Below, one piece after another: positions 17,177 through 25,491 of a stretch of 64,000 nucleotides of DNA (its first letter is position 1; every line of letters starts with the position of its first letter). The stretch is from Mechercharimyces sp. CAU 1602 (GTDB lineage: Bacteria > Bacillota > Bacilli > Thermoactinomycetales > JANTPT01). The stretch is taken from positions 62,001 through 126,000 of the forward strand of contig NZ_JANTPT010000001.1 in NCBI RefSeq assembly GCF_024753565.1, in the 5' to 3' direction. The notes beneath the pieces are model-generated. The model worked only from the letters and a program-made list of their open reading frames with translations, ran no database searches and had not been told where the DNA came from. The position numbers and the translations under genes were made by a program.

Positions 17177-17651
17177 ATGTCTGTCACTGAAAGAGCTCGC
17201 TTTTTTTCGCCACCAACGTCGTTTTCAGGAGTTAGTAATGGAAGTTCGGTTGATATAGCTGTTATAGGAGACCTATTTTATAGCTCTCCTTCAGGAACGG
17301 TAGTCGGGGGTCCGTTATTTATCAATTTTAACATTGGAGGAACCGATTATGTTTTTCGCTCTAATAATCGTCAGATATCCGGACAAGCAACCAACAGTGA
17401 TATTTTAATTTTATCTGGCTTTGGAACCTTAATTAATATAGATACTAAGGAAGAAAATAGTGCAGAATTAGATTTTCTTAGAGCTCCTCTTAGTTTAAAT
17501 GGGCAAGGAAGTGGTTCTATCAAAACAATAGCAGATGATCAAAGTAGCGTATTTCGTTTTTGCATCAAGGTACCTGCTACGGATCAACAGTTCCTTGTGT
17601 ATGTACAAAAAAAACGGATCTACTACTATCGGCCAATTTACCGGCTGTTAG
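17177..17651 (+). pseudogene. Paralogue of the preceding gene, frameshifted at a poly-A tract
   Basis: Residues follow the upstream paralogue closely (ARFFSPPTSFSGV, SDILILSGFGTLI, AELDFLRAPL) until a run of eight A at 17607-17614. Read as it stands, the frame continues to 17902 with residues unrelated to the family and passes through a terminator. Removing one A gives a product ending at the TAG at 17649-17651 whose last residues, GSTTIG-x-F, match the paralogue's end. So the intended gene stops at 17651. Cause may be a real mutation, slippage-based switching or a sequencing error. Confidence 0.8.
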
Positions 17652-17677
17652 GAAGAATGATGATCATCATCTGGTAT

Positions 17678-17728
17678 GATAGTAAACCACCACCTAATAC
17701 TGGGTCGGTGGTTTACTATCTTTCTTCA
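17678..17728 (+). terminator. Terminator after the frameshifted paralogue
   Basis: Perfect fourteen-base stem GATAGTAAACCACC/GGTGGTTTACTATC followed by TTTCTT. It lies 27 bp after the restored stop at 17651, supporting that end. Confidence 0.9.
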
Positions 17729-17901
17729 TGTAGGAACAAAGCTGGCTATTATGACTTAAAGGGAGAATCAACATATTTGTTGGTGAAAATTTTGAGGACA
17801 TTAGATCATGATCAACATCTTCTATCCGATAAATGGCGACATACAGTATGTGTAGGGAAATCTAATTCCGCGTGGGAAATTATCTGGTGGGGGAATGTGT
17901 A

Positions 17902-20049
17902 GTGAACCAGTGTGTGCCTAGTTCGCTTAGTTTTGTATTGAGTAACAGGGGAGAGATACGGGATGGGAATTGCTATCGTGCAGATGGAGAGGGATGTCGA
18001 TTCCTCTTTTACAGGGATTGCGTAGAATTTTGGTTGTCTACTACTGAAGGGGTAGAAAATCTCGTCCTTCAATTTGTTCACGCCAATCTACATGTGAACA
18101 TGGAGTTAGATCAAAGGAAAGAGAAAGTCATCTATAAGCAGGTATGGGATGGTATTGATCTTATCTTTTCTAGTTTTGAGGGGCAGTTAAAGTATGATGT
18201 CATCGTGTATCCAGGTGCATCGGTCGAAGATATTCGTTTAAAGTATGTGGGCGGAAACGAAGTGTTACTTAACGAACAAGGTGAATTGTTAATTTATACA
18301 AACCAAGGTGTTTTACGTGAGGGAAAGCCTGTTAGCTTTCAATGGAGGAAGGAAGGAAAAAGAGATATTCCCACGAATTTTCAACTGCTCTCAGATGGAT
18401 CGATTGGATTTGAAATTAAGATACAGGAATTCGATCCGAGTAGCGTTCTTATCATTGATCCTGTTGTCTTTTACTCTACTTACATAGGGGGATCTGATGA
18501 TGATGAAGCTCTTAGTATTGCAGTCGATTCCATAGGAAATGCATATGTCACCGGTGAGACTGATTCCACTGATTTTCCAGTGACATCAGGTGCGTTTCAG
18601 TCGATGAATGCGGGTGGAGAGGATGTCTTTGTTAGTAAACTTAACGCAAATGGAAGTTCTCTTCTATATTCAACCTATCTAGGGGGAACTGAGGATGATA
18701 TGGGGAACGGAATTGCGGTGGATGTTTTAAATAATGCCTATGTGACTGGAGAGACTGACTCTACTAATTTCCCTATTACGTCAGGTGCGTTTCAAACATT
18801 ATTTACAGGGAATTCCATGGTGTTTGCCACAAAATTGAATGCATCAGGGACTTCTTTGGTGTACTCAACTTTTTTAGGTGGTAGTGGAAGCGATCAGGGC
18901 AATGGGGTTGATGTTGATGACAGCAACTTTGCGTATATAACCGGTCAGACTGACTCTACTGATTTCCCTGTGACGTCAGGTGCCTTTCAAGCAGTATTTG
19001 GTGGGATAATTGATGGTTTTATCACAAAACTAAACATTGCAGGCTCTATGTTGGTGTATTCTACCTTTCTGGGGGGGAGTGGGCCAGACGCTTCGAATGG
19101 CATTTCGGTTGATACATCTGGAAGTGCGTACGTGACAGGTATTACGGGATCTACTGATTTTCCTGTGACGTCTGGTGCCTTTCAAACGGTATATGGAGGA
19201 TCCCTTGATGCTTATATCACTAAATTTAATCCTGCTGGTTCCTCGTTGGTGTACTCTACCTTTCTAGGCGGAAGTGATGGCGATGGTGGATTTGCTATTG
19301 ACTTAGATGGTGCCAACAATGCTTATATAACTGGCAGTACTCGGTCCACCAATTTTCCGATAACCAAGATTGCTTTTCAAACCACTTTACCTGGTTCATC
19401 CGCTGCCTTGGTAACGAAGCTAAATTCGATGGGGAGTTCATTGATATTCTCTACCTATTTAGGTGGGAATTCCGATCAATTTGCAGTGGGCATTGCAGTG
19501 GACTCTTTTGGTTCCGCTTGGGTAACAGGGGCGACTACTTCCACTAATTTCCCCCTTACATCAGATGCTTTTCAAGATAGCTTTGGGGGAAATATTGATG
19601 CTTTCATCACACAAATGAGTTTTTCCGGTCGAGGGGTTTCCTTTTCTTCATACTTAGGCGGAAGTGATACTGATGTAGGCAATGCTGTTGCAGTGGATAA
19701 TCAGGGGAGTGCTTATGTTACTGGGGAGACACAATCAACTAATTATCCTGTTACTTTCGGTGCGTTTCAGAGATCCAACCCCTCTCCTGGAGATGGCAGC
19801 GCCTTTGTAATGAAAGTAGGGCAACAAACATCAGTGGGAGCCACAGGAGCAACGGGAGCAACGGGGCCTGCTGGGGCAACGGGAGCAACGGGACCTACTG
19901 GGGCAACGGGAGTAACGGGAGCCACCGGGCCGACTGGAGCCACAGGTGTAACCGGGCCGCAAGGTCCAAGAGGGCCAGAAGGTCGGCGTGGACCGAGAGG
20001 CCCAAGAGGTCCTCGTGGTTTTAGTGGGGGTGGAGAGTTTTCACGATAG
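17902..20049 (+). CDS. Seven-bladed SBBP propeller protein with collagen-like tail (copy B)
   Basis: 715 residues with the same plan as copy A: N-terminal domain ([27 protein letters not shown]), seven SBBP blades and a longer collagen-like tail of GAT/GPT triplets followed by [13 protein letters not shown]. The start at GTG 17902 is preferred because GGTGGGGGA lies seven bases upstream and the N-terminus then aligns with copies A and E; the open frame begins 10 codons earlier. Blade six carries the shared GxAWVTG and SFSGRG variants seen in all copies. No export signal. Confidence 0.85.
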   Translation: MNQCVPSSLSFVLSNRGEIRDGNCYRADGEGCRFLFYRDCVEFWLSTTEGVENLVLQFVHANLHVNMELDQRKEKVIYKQVWDGIDLIFSSFEGQLKYDVIVYPGASVEDIRLKYVGGNEVLLNEQGELLIYTNQGVLREGKPVSFQWRKEGKRDIPTNFQLLSDGSIGFEIKIQEFDPSSVLIIDPVVFYSTYIGGSDDDEALSIAVDSIGNAYVTGETDSTDFPVTSGAFQSMNAGGEDVFVSKLNANGSSLLYSTYLGGTEDDMGNGIAVDVLNNAYVTGETDSTNFPITSGAFQTLFTGNSMVFATKLNASGTSLVYSTFLGGSGSDQGNGVDVDDSNFAYITGQTDSTDFPVTSGAFQAVFGGIIDGFITKLNIAGSMLVYSTFLGGSGPDASNGISVDTSGSAYVTGITGSTDFPVTSGAFQTVYGGSLDAYITKFNPAGSSLVYSTFLGGSDGDGGFAIDLDGANNAYITGSTRSTNFPITKIAFQTTLPGSSAALVTKLNSMGSSLIFSTYLGGNSDQFAVGIAVDSFGSAWVTGATTSTNFPLTSDAFQDSFGGNIDAFITQMSFSGRGVSFSSYLGGSDTDVGNAVAVDNQGSAYVTGETQSTNYPVTFGAFQRSNPSPGDGSAFVMKVGQQTSVGATGATGATGPAGATGATGPTGATGVTGATGPTGATGVTGPQGPRGPEGRRGPRGPRGPRGFSGGGEFSR

Positions 20050-20067
20050 CGCGTTATCTATTATAGG

Positions 20068-20098
20068 GCCCTCGGTCACCCGAGGGCTTACGTTTGTT
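20068..20098. terminator. Terminator between propeller gene B and the convergent YheC/D-like gene
   Basis: Eight-base stem GCCCTCGG/CCGAGGGC with a TCAC loop; only a weak T-rich tail on the plus strand. Confidence 0.65.
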
Positions 20099-20136
20099 TA
20101 CCTCTGTAGGCTGAGTTCTATTGAATATAAAGAATA

Positions 20137-20979
20137 TCAATGATTTAGAGGATTAAATCCTTCAAATATTTTTGCTAGCAACTTATCCGCTTTTCTATTA
20201 TCTTTTTTGTACTTTTTGGGATAGCGGCTACCCCGATATTGAATGATTTTATTAAACATCGTTCTTGTTGAGAGCATGCGAAACCCTCCAATAGAGGGCT
20301 GAACATCGGGCTGAGGGTTGGTTTCAATAATCCATACTTTCCCTTTTTTGTCTACGCCCAGATCTACCCCGATTTCTTTGCAGAGCGGAGATCGTGCAGT
20401 ATGTTTTGCAATAAGAATACTTAATCTCTTCATCTTTTGTAGTACTTTTTGGGGAGATTCTTTGACGGCTGCTTGAATTAGGGTAGTTTCTACTGGCAGT
20501 ACCTTCGCCTTGCCACGTTTGACATTGGTAATCACCTTTTCATCTTTTCCCGCTTTTCTTGAGTGGTAGCCTGTAATCACCCAAGGACTACGCAGCGTTT
20601 TTCTCTGTAGCATCACTCGATGATCGATCGGGCAGCCATGAATCGTTGCCAGGGGGATATATTGTTGTACAATGTATGCCGAACCTCCCCAGTCGACAAG
20701 TGCACATATTAATTGATTAACTTTTCTTTTGCGACGGGTTACGTACCTTTTTCCCGCGTACCTTACCTCCACTCTCCCATTTTGTAAGAAGGTTAGACGA
20801 ATGACCGCATAGCCACCGGTACCAGCAGACGGTTTCAAAATAATAGATTTGTGTCTATTTAACATTCTCCACATGGTTGGAATGGTCCAAAGTCTGGTTT
20901 CAGGCAGTGCAGAGGACAACCTCTTATTCCCCATAAGTTGTTTATAAACTCTCCACTTGTATCCTATTTTTATGGCCAT
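20137..20979 (-). CDS. YheC/YheD-type ATP-grasp protein (spore coat-associated family)
   Basis: 280-residue protein of the ATP-grasp superfamily, closest to the endospore coat-associated YheC/YheD group. Visible features are SIILKPSAGTGGYAVIR (nucleotide-binding loop), IVQQYIPLA, HGCPIDHRVMLQ and the metal-ligand region VWIIETNPQPDV. The substrate is unknown; ATP-grasp enzymes ligate carboxylates to amines. It sits in reverse orientation between propeller-collagen genes, and spore-coat association of this family fits a spore-surface role for the whole region. GAGGA ribosome site upstream of the ATG at 20979. Confidence 0.82.
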   Translation of the reverse strand: MAIKIGYKWRVYKQLMGNKRLSSALPETRLWTIPTMWRMLNRHKSIILKPSAGTGGYAVIRLTFLQNGRVEVRYAGKRYVTRRKRKVNQLICALVDWGGSAYIVQQYIPLATIHGCPIDHRVMLQRKTLRSPWVITGYHSRKAGKDEKVITNVKRGKAKVLPVETTLIQAAVKESPQKVLQKMKRLSILIAKHTARSPLCKEIGVDLGVDKKGKVWIIETNPQPDVQPSIGGFRMLSTRTMFNKIIQYRGSRYPKKYKKDNRKADKLLAKIFEGFNPLNH

Positions 20980-21252
20980 GATGAATTTTCCTCATTTCAT
21001 CCATTAGATTAAATCTCGGTTACATCTTATGTAAACCCTTTATCAAAGGAATAGATGCTTCACTCTAGGTATCTGCTCAATTGAGCTTGAATGATGAAGT
21101 GTTGACGAATAATCGTAGTGGTCGAAAAACACTGAGTCCATAGTGTTGCGAACCTCTATGGGGAATGATCGCCTACACCCTCTCCTAGGTCATGGAATAT
21201 GGTTATTGTGAGGAACACTATGGGTCACGGGACTATAAGGGGGAAGTGTGGA

Positions 21253-21972
21253 GTGAGAAACGTCTCCAATCTTGTATTTGAGTCCAGAGATGAATGGGAC
21301 GAAGAGTATTGCTACTGTGCAGTGGGAGGGGGTTGTCGATTTTATTTTTACTGTGATCGCGTGGAGTTTCGGTTTCCAGCAGATGATGGGCAGGCGAATC
21401 TTGCTCTGCGGTTTGTAGACGCGAATCAAGATATAGATATTCAATTGGACGATGAGCATCAAGTTACGTACAAAGAGGTGTGGAATGGGATTGATCTCAT
21501 TTTCTCAGGGAACGATGAACAATTAAAGTATGACGTCGTTGTTTATCCGGGAGCATGCATAGACGATATTTGCTTACGATATGAGGGTGGAGATACGGTA
21601 AGCGTTGATATGAACGGAGACTTGTTCGTTCATACACATCTAGGTATTCTGCGTGAAGGGAAGCCGGTTAGCTACCAATGGACAGAGGAAGGGAGGAAGG
21701 TAATAGCGACTCAGTTTCAGCAGAACCCCGATGAGACTATCGGGTTTCATATTGAACAAGGAGCGTACGATCCATCGGCTGTGATCGTTATTGACCCAGT
21801 CGTTTTTTATTCCACCTATCTAGGGGGAAGTGGCGTCGACGAAGCAACCAGTGTTGTGTAGACTCAGACCAAAATGCATACATTACAGGCAGTACCCAGT
21901 CCATGGATTTTCCTGTTACTTCAGGTGCGTTTCAGTCCGCGAGGCGCAGGTGGAGGAGAGATGGGGCTTTAA
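21253..21972 (+). pseudogene. Gutted propeller-collagen gene (copy C)
   Basis: The N-terminal domain is intact for about 200 codons ([39 protein letters not shown]). In blade one a single-base loss after EATSV creates a stop at 21859-21861. In the next frame the blade continues with [20 protein letters not shown], then jumps directly into the last codons of the collagen-like tail (RGAGGGEMGL in a further frame, stop at 21970). Blades two to seven are deleted. GTG 21253 follows AAGGGGGAAG. A dead relative of copies A, B, D and E. Confidence 0.85.
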
Positions 21973-22038
21973 TAGGTTTATTATATCACTCGTTTTTTAT
22001 CGATTTTTTGTAAGATTTGAATATCTGAAAAAGAGAAG

Positions 22039-22079
22039 GTCAAACACTTTATATGAAGAAGTGTTTGACCCATTTTTTA
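22039..22079 (+). terminator. Terminator downstream of gutted propeller copy C
   Basis: Perfect eleven-base stem GTCAAACACTT/AAGTGTTTGAC followed by a T run. The stretch from here to 22386 shows no supported gene. Confidence 0.85.
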
Positions 22080-22386
22080 ACATGTTAGTTGATGGGGATA
22101 TAGATTTACTTCACTCTTATCTCCAAAGAAGCGAACACCATACTCTTCGAAATCCAAACCCTTCCGGTAGGTGTTTCGACTACGGCAGAGGGAGGCGGTT
22201 AGCGCAGCAGAGTTGTAAAGTGGGAAAATTTGTACCTACACCTCTTATTGGGTAGTGACATAAGCTGACTATAAGGAAGAACGTCCATATGGAACCAAGC
22301 CAAATACCCAATACCAGGATACAAAGTGGAGGAGGGAGTGTTTTGTTCGCTTGTTTTTGTAGCTGAGGGGGAAGAGAGGGACGAAG

Positions 22387-24405
22387 ATGAACGATCTTTA
22401 TCGCGTAGATGGAGCAGGGTGCCGATGTACCTTTTATCGAGATTGCGTGAAGTTTTGTTTTGTCGGTGTGGATAAGCAGGAGATCCTCACTTTAAAGTTT
22501 GTAGGCGCCAATCCACATGTGAATACGGCTGTGGATTCGGCGGAAAGAAAGGTGATTTATCGAGAAGTATGGAGAGGAATTGACCTCCTTTTCTCCGGGA
22601 ATGATGAGCAGCTAAAGTACGATATTATCGTTCACCCAAAGGCATGTATTGAGGATATCCGTTTGCGTTATGAAGGCGGGGATGGAGTATCGATAAACAA
22701 TAAGGGCGACTTGTTTGTCCACACACCCCAAGGAATTCTCCGCGAAGGGAAGCCGATTAGCTTGCAAGAGACGTCGCAGGGGAATCGTAATATTCCGACT
22801 GAATTTCGTTTGAATCCTGATCAATCGATTGGGTTTGCGGTGGAAAAAGAGGAGTATGATACAACGAAAGTTCTCGTCATTGATCCCATTGTTTTTTATT
22901 CGACCTACTTAGGTGGAATGGGTGGCGATGAGGGGAATAGTATCGCGGTGGATGCTATGTATAATGCGTATGTCATAGGAACAACTTTTTCTACTGATTT
23001 CCCCGTTACTTCGGGTGTTTTCCAGACCAATCTTTCTGGATCTAGTGATGTATTTGTCAGTAAATTGAATGTGGCGGGAGCTTCCCTCCTTTACTCGACG
23101 TTAATTGGCGGAAGCAGCGAGGATGAAGGAAAGGGAATTGCGGTGGATGCAGCAAATCATGTATATGCGACTGGATGTACAAAGTCCATTGATTATCCTG
23201 TGACATCAGGAGCATTCCAGACGGTATATCAGGGATTTGGAAAAGCTTTTGTTACAAAGCTGAATGAGACAGGAAGCTCTTTACTTTATTCAACCTATTT
23301 AAGTGGTCCAGGTGGTTTTGATGAGGGAGATAGTTGTGCGACTCAAGGAAATAGTATTGTCGTAGACGATAGTTTCAATGCTTATGTAACAGGCTTTACA
23401 AATTCAAGTAACTTCCCGACGACATCAGGTGCCTTCCAAACCCTTAAAAGGGGAGTGGAGGATGCATTTGTCACAAAATTTAATACGTCGGGGACGGCAC
23501 TGGTGTATTCCACTTATTTGGGAGGAAGTTTTTATACTATAGGAGAAGACATAGCAGTGGATAGTATTGGAAGTACGTATGTAGCTGGATTTACAGGATC
23601 CACTGATTTCCCTGTTACTTCAGGTGCTTTTCAAACCACAGCCGCTGAGGGGTTTGTTACGAAACTAAATGTGTCTGGTTCCTCGCTTGTGTATTCCACC
23701 TATTTAAGTGGCATAGTAAATTCCATTGATTTGGATGGAGCGAACAATGCCTATGTCACAGGGACAGCATCTGCTGGTTTTCCCACGACAAATAACGCTT
23801 TCCAAACCGTTTTTGGGGGGGAATTAGATGCTTTCGTTACGAAACTTAATGCATCGGGAAGCGCCCTGATTTACTCCACCTATTTAGGTGGGAGTAAGAT
23901 CGATGAAGGAAAAGGCATTGCGGTGGATCCGTTTGGAGTGGCTTGGGTGACAGGACTGACAAATTCGACCGATTTTCCTGTTACCTCGGATGCTTTTCAA
24001 GATAGCTTGGGTGGAAGTGAAGATGTATTCGTTACACAGATGAGTTTTTCAAGTCAGGGGATAATGCTCTCCTCTTATCTTGGGGGTAGGGGAAGTGATA
24101 TGGGAAGGGATGTCGCGGTTGACTCTGTTGGGTCTGCTTATTTTACAGGTTATACGACTTCTACTGACTTTCCCGTCACCTTTGCGGCGTTTCAGTCCAT
24201 ATTTGGGGGAGAGATGGATGCTTTGGTTACGAAAGTAGGGAGATCCATCCCCATCGGGATCACCGGTCCAACGGGAGCCACCGGAGCCACTGGAGCCACC
24301 GGAGCCACCGGGGAACAAGGGCCACGGGGGTCGAGGGGAAGGCGTGGTCCAAGAGGACCGCGAGGTTCGCGTGGTGCTGGTGGAGGAGGAGAATTTGGCG
24401 GTTAA
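22387..24405 (+). CDS. Seven-bladed SBBP propeller protein with collagen-like tail (copy D)
   Basis: 672 residues with the N-terminal domain, seven SBBP blades and a shorter tail of GAT triplets followed by [16 protein letters not shown]. Blades three to five are irregular: blade three has an insertion (GDSCATQGNS) and blade five is shortened. The first 20 residues found in other copies are present in a different frame at 22338-22386 (CSLVFVAEG), so either translation really starts at ATG 22387 behind AGAGGGACGA, or a frameshift has cut off the N-terminus. No signal peptide. Confidence 0.78.
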   Translation: MNDLYRVDGAGCRCTFYRDCVKFCFVGVDKQEILTLKFVGANPHVNTAVDSAERKVIYREVWRGIDLLFSGNDEQLKYDIIVHPKACIEDIRLRYEGGDGVSINNKGDLFVHTPQGILREGKPISLQETSQGNRNIPTEFRLNPDQSIGFAVEKEEYDTTKVLVIDPIVFYSTYLGGMGGDEGNSIAVDAMYNAYVIGTTFSTDFPVTSGVFQTNLSGSSDVFVSKLNVAGASLLYSTLIGGSSEDEGKGIAVDAANHVYATGCTKSIDYPVTSGAFQTVYQGFGKAFVTKLNETGSSLLYSTYLSGPGGFDEGDSCATQGNSIVVDDSFNAYVTGFTNSSNFPTTSGAFQTLKRGVEDAFVTKFNTSGTALVYSTYLGGSFYTIGEDIAVDSIGSTYVAGFTGSTDFPVTSGAFQTTAAEGFVTKLNVSGSSLVYSTYLSGIVNSIDLDGANNAYVTGTASAGFPTTNNAFQTVFGGELDAFVTKLNASGSALIYSTYLGGSKIDEGKGIAVDPFGVAWVTGLTNSTDFPVTSDAFQDSLGGSEDVFVTQMSFSSQGIMLSSYLGGRGSDMGRDVAVDSVGSAYFTGYTTSTDFPVTFAAFQSIFGGEMDALVTKVGRSIPIGITGPTGATGATGATGATGEQGPRGSRGRRGPRGPRGSRGAGGGGEFGG

Positions 24406-24423
24406 CACTATATGGAGGAGAGG

Positions 24424-24447
24424 GCATTCCGAAGCGGATGCTTTTTT
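24424..24447 (+). terminator. Terminator after propeller gene D
   Basis: Stem GCAT-T-CCG/CGG-ATGC with an AAG loop followed by six T. Confidence 0.75.
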
Positions 24448-24577
24448 CTTTGATCATGCAAAACGCGAACCGGAGGTATCAAATGAAGAACGGAGCTGGG
24501 GCGAAGGATGGTCAAGCGCGTATAAAGATAGCAGACTCGTAATGCCTCCACCTTTTTCGGATGGTGGCGTATTTTAA

Positions 24578-24682
24578 GGATTCCTCCACGAAGGAAAACC
24601 GGTTAGGTTTCAATGGACAGCGGAAGGAAAAAAGCCAACGCCCCCACACAGATTCACATCCAAAGGGATCAAACTTATCTAA
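24578..24682 (+). pseudogene. Scar of a propeller protein N-terminal domain
   Basis: Reads GFLHEGKPVRFQWTAEGKK, matching the [18 protein letters not shown] stretch of the intact copies, and then decays to a stop. No start codon or ribosome site. A second, almost identical scar lies near 27726. Confidence 0.75.
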
Positions 24683-24719
24683 TTTTTCTTATCTCAATAA
24701 AATATAAGATACCACTGGC

Positions 24720-24748
24720 TTGATCTTGACAAAATAAAATGCTATAAT
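24720..24748 (+). promoter_or_regulatory. Vegetative-type promoter of the first 180-aa protein gene
   Basis: TTGATC at 24720-24725, a 17-base spacer and TATAAT at 24743-24748, 31 bp before the GTG start. Consistent with sigma-A recognition. Confidence 0.7.
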
Positions 24749-24779
24749 ATTCATGAATTTCTAAAAGGAGGCTATATTT

Positions 24780-25322
24780 GTGAAAAAATCAATGAAGTCA
24801 ATCATGTTAGGTCTCGCTCTCGTTTGTGTGGTATCTTTTTCGGGGACAGTTTATGCTGAAACATCGCAGGACTTAAACGATGTCTACCTGAAGAGTGGCG
24901 ACACGTATGTGAAAGTGGACACGGACTTTTCGCACCCAACCATTCATGGTACTTTGAGTGGGACATCGGATAGTACTGACGCGACAAAATTGGATATCCA
25001 CCTGTTGTACAAGAATTTTTTTAACAGTCAGAGTTGTATTGAGAATGGTGATACTGTAAGAATTTCAATTGCCGACGACGTAAGTGGTGACTATGTTTAC
25101 TCGCTAGCAGGAGAAACCCCAATCGTGTTTTATGGTAAAGGAATGGGGTCGGATATGTACTATATCAACTCTGACTCAACAAGCTGCATCGACCAAACAA
25201 ACCAAATCTCCTTTACTGAGGTTGATTCATTCCGTTTTAGTGATGGCCCCTGGTCATTGTATCTAAATGGGGATTCATTTGATGTTAGCAATACGAACAT
25301 CACACAATTTGTAGTTGAATAA
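24780..25322 (+). CDS. Secreted 180-residue protein of unknown function, copy 1
   Basis: The N-terminal 26 residues are a classical signal peptide (KK, hydrophobic core, cleavage after TVYA). The mature part is acidic, beta-rich and Thr/Ser/Asp rich, with two cysteines (SCIENGD and SCIDQTN) that could form a disulfide. No family recognised. The GTG start stands seven bases after AAAAGGAGG. A second copy at 27927 differs at three residues. Own promoter and terminator, so it is expressed independently of the propeller genes and probably released or held at the cell surface. Confidence 0.78.
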   Translation: MKKSMKSIMLGLALVCVVSFSGTVYAETSQDLNDVYLKSGDTYVKVDTDFSHPTIHGTLSGTSDSTDATKLDIHLLYKNFFNSQSCIENGDTVRISIADDVSGDYVYSLAGETPIVFYGKGMGSDMYYINSDSTSCIDQTNQISFTEVDSFRFSDGPWSLYLNGDSFDVSNTNITQFVVE

Positions 25323-25356
25323 AGCCTTTAAAGAAACTTGAATTAAATTTTCGTTA

Positions 25357-25392
25357 ACAGCTTGACATCTACGAGAGTCAGGCTGTTTTATT
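25357..25392 (+). terminator. Terminator after 180-aa gene copy 1
   Basis: Ten-base stem ACAGCTTGAC/GTCAGGCTGT (one G-T pair) with a ten-base loop and a T run. Confidence 0.85.
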
Positions 25393-25443
25393 TCTGTTAT
25401 AAAGTTATTAACCTGTACGACAACATAACCCATCGGATAGCAA

Positions 25444-25458
25444 AATATAGTCTATATT
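25444..25458. promoter_or_regulatory. Palindrome upstream of propeller gene E
   Basis: AATATAG-T-CTATATT, a perfect 15-base dyad 34 bp before the GTG start. It may be an operator; no regulator can be named. Confidence 0.35.
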
Positions 25459-25491
25459 ATCGAATGTAACTATCCGGGAGGGGAATTCAAA

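Larger units (their letters stand above)
24406..25392 (+). repeat. Duplicated unit copy 1 (tail, terminator, scar, promoter, 180-aa gene)
   Basis: Nearly the same order and sequence recur at 27559-28540. The unit runs from the end of a propeller-collagen gene through its terminator, a propeller N-domain scar, a sigma-A type promoter, a secreted 180-aa protein gene and its terminator. The propeller gene before each copy probably belonged to the same duplication. Confidence 0.8.

Noticed and set aside
17652-17902. Continuation of the frameshifted paralogue up to 17902 as a real C-terminal domain.
   Set aside because: It crosses a perfect terminator and has no resemblance to the family; it is a frameshift product.
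24732-24748. TTGACA at 24726 as the -35 of the 180-aa gene.
   Set aside because: Only 11 bases from TATAAT; TTGATC at 24720 gives the correct 17-base spacing and the duplicate copy agrees.
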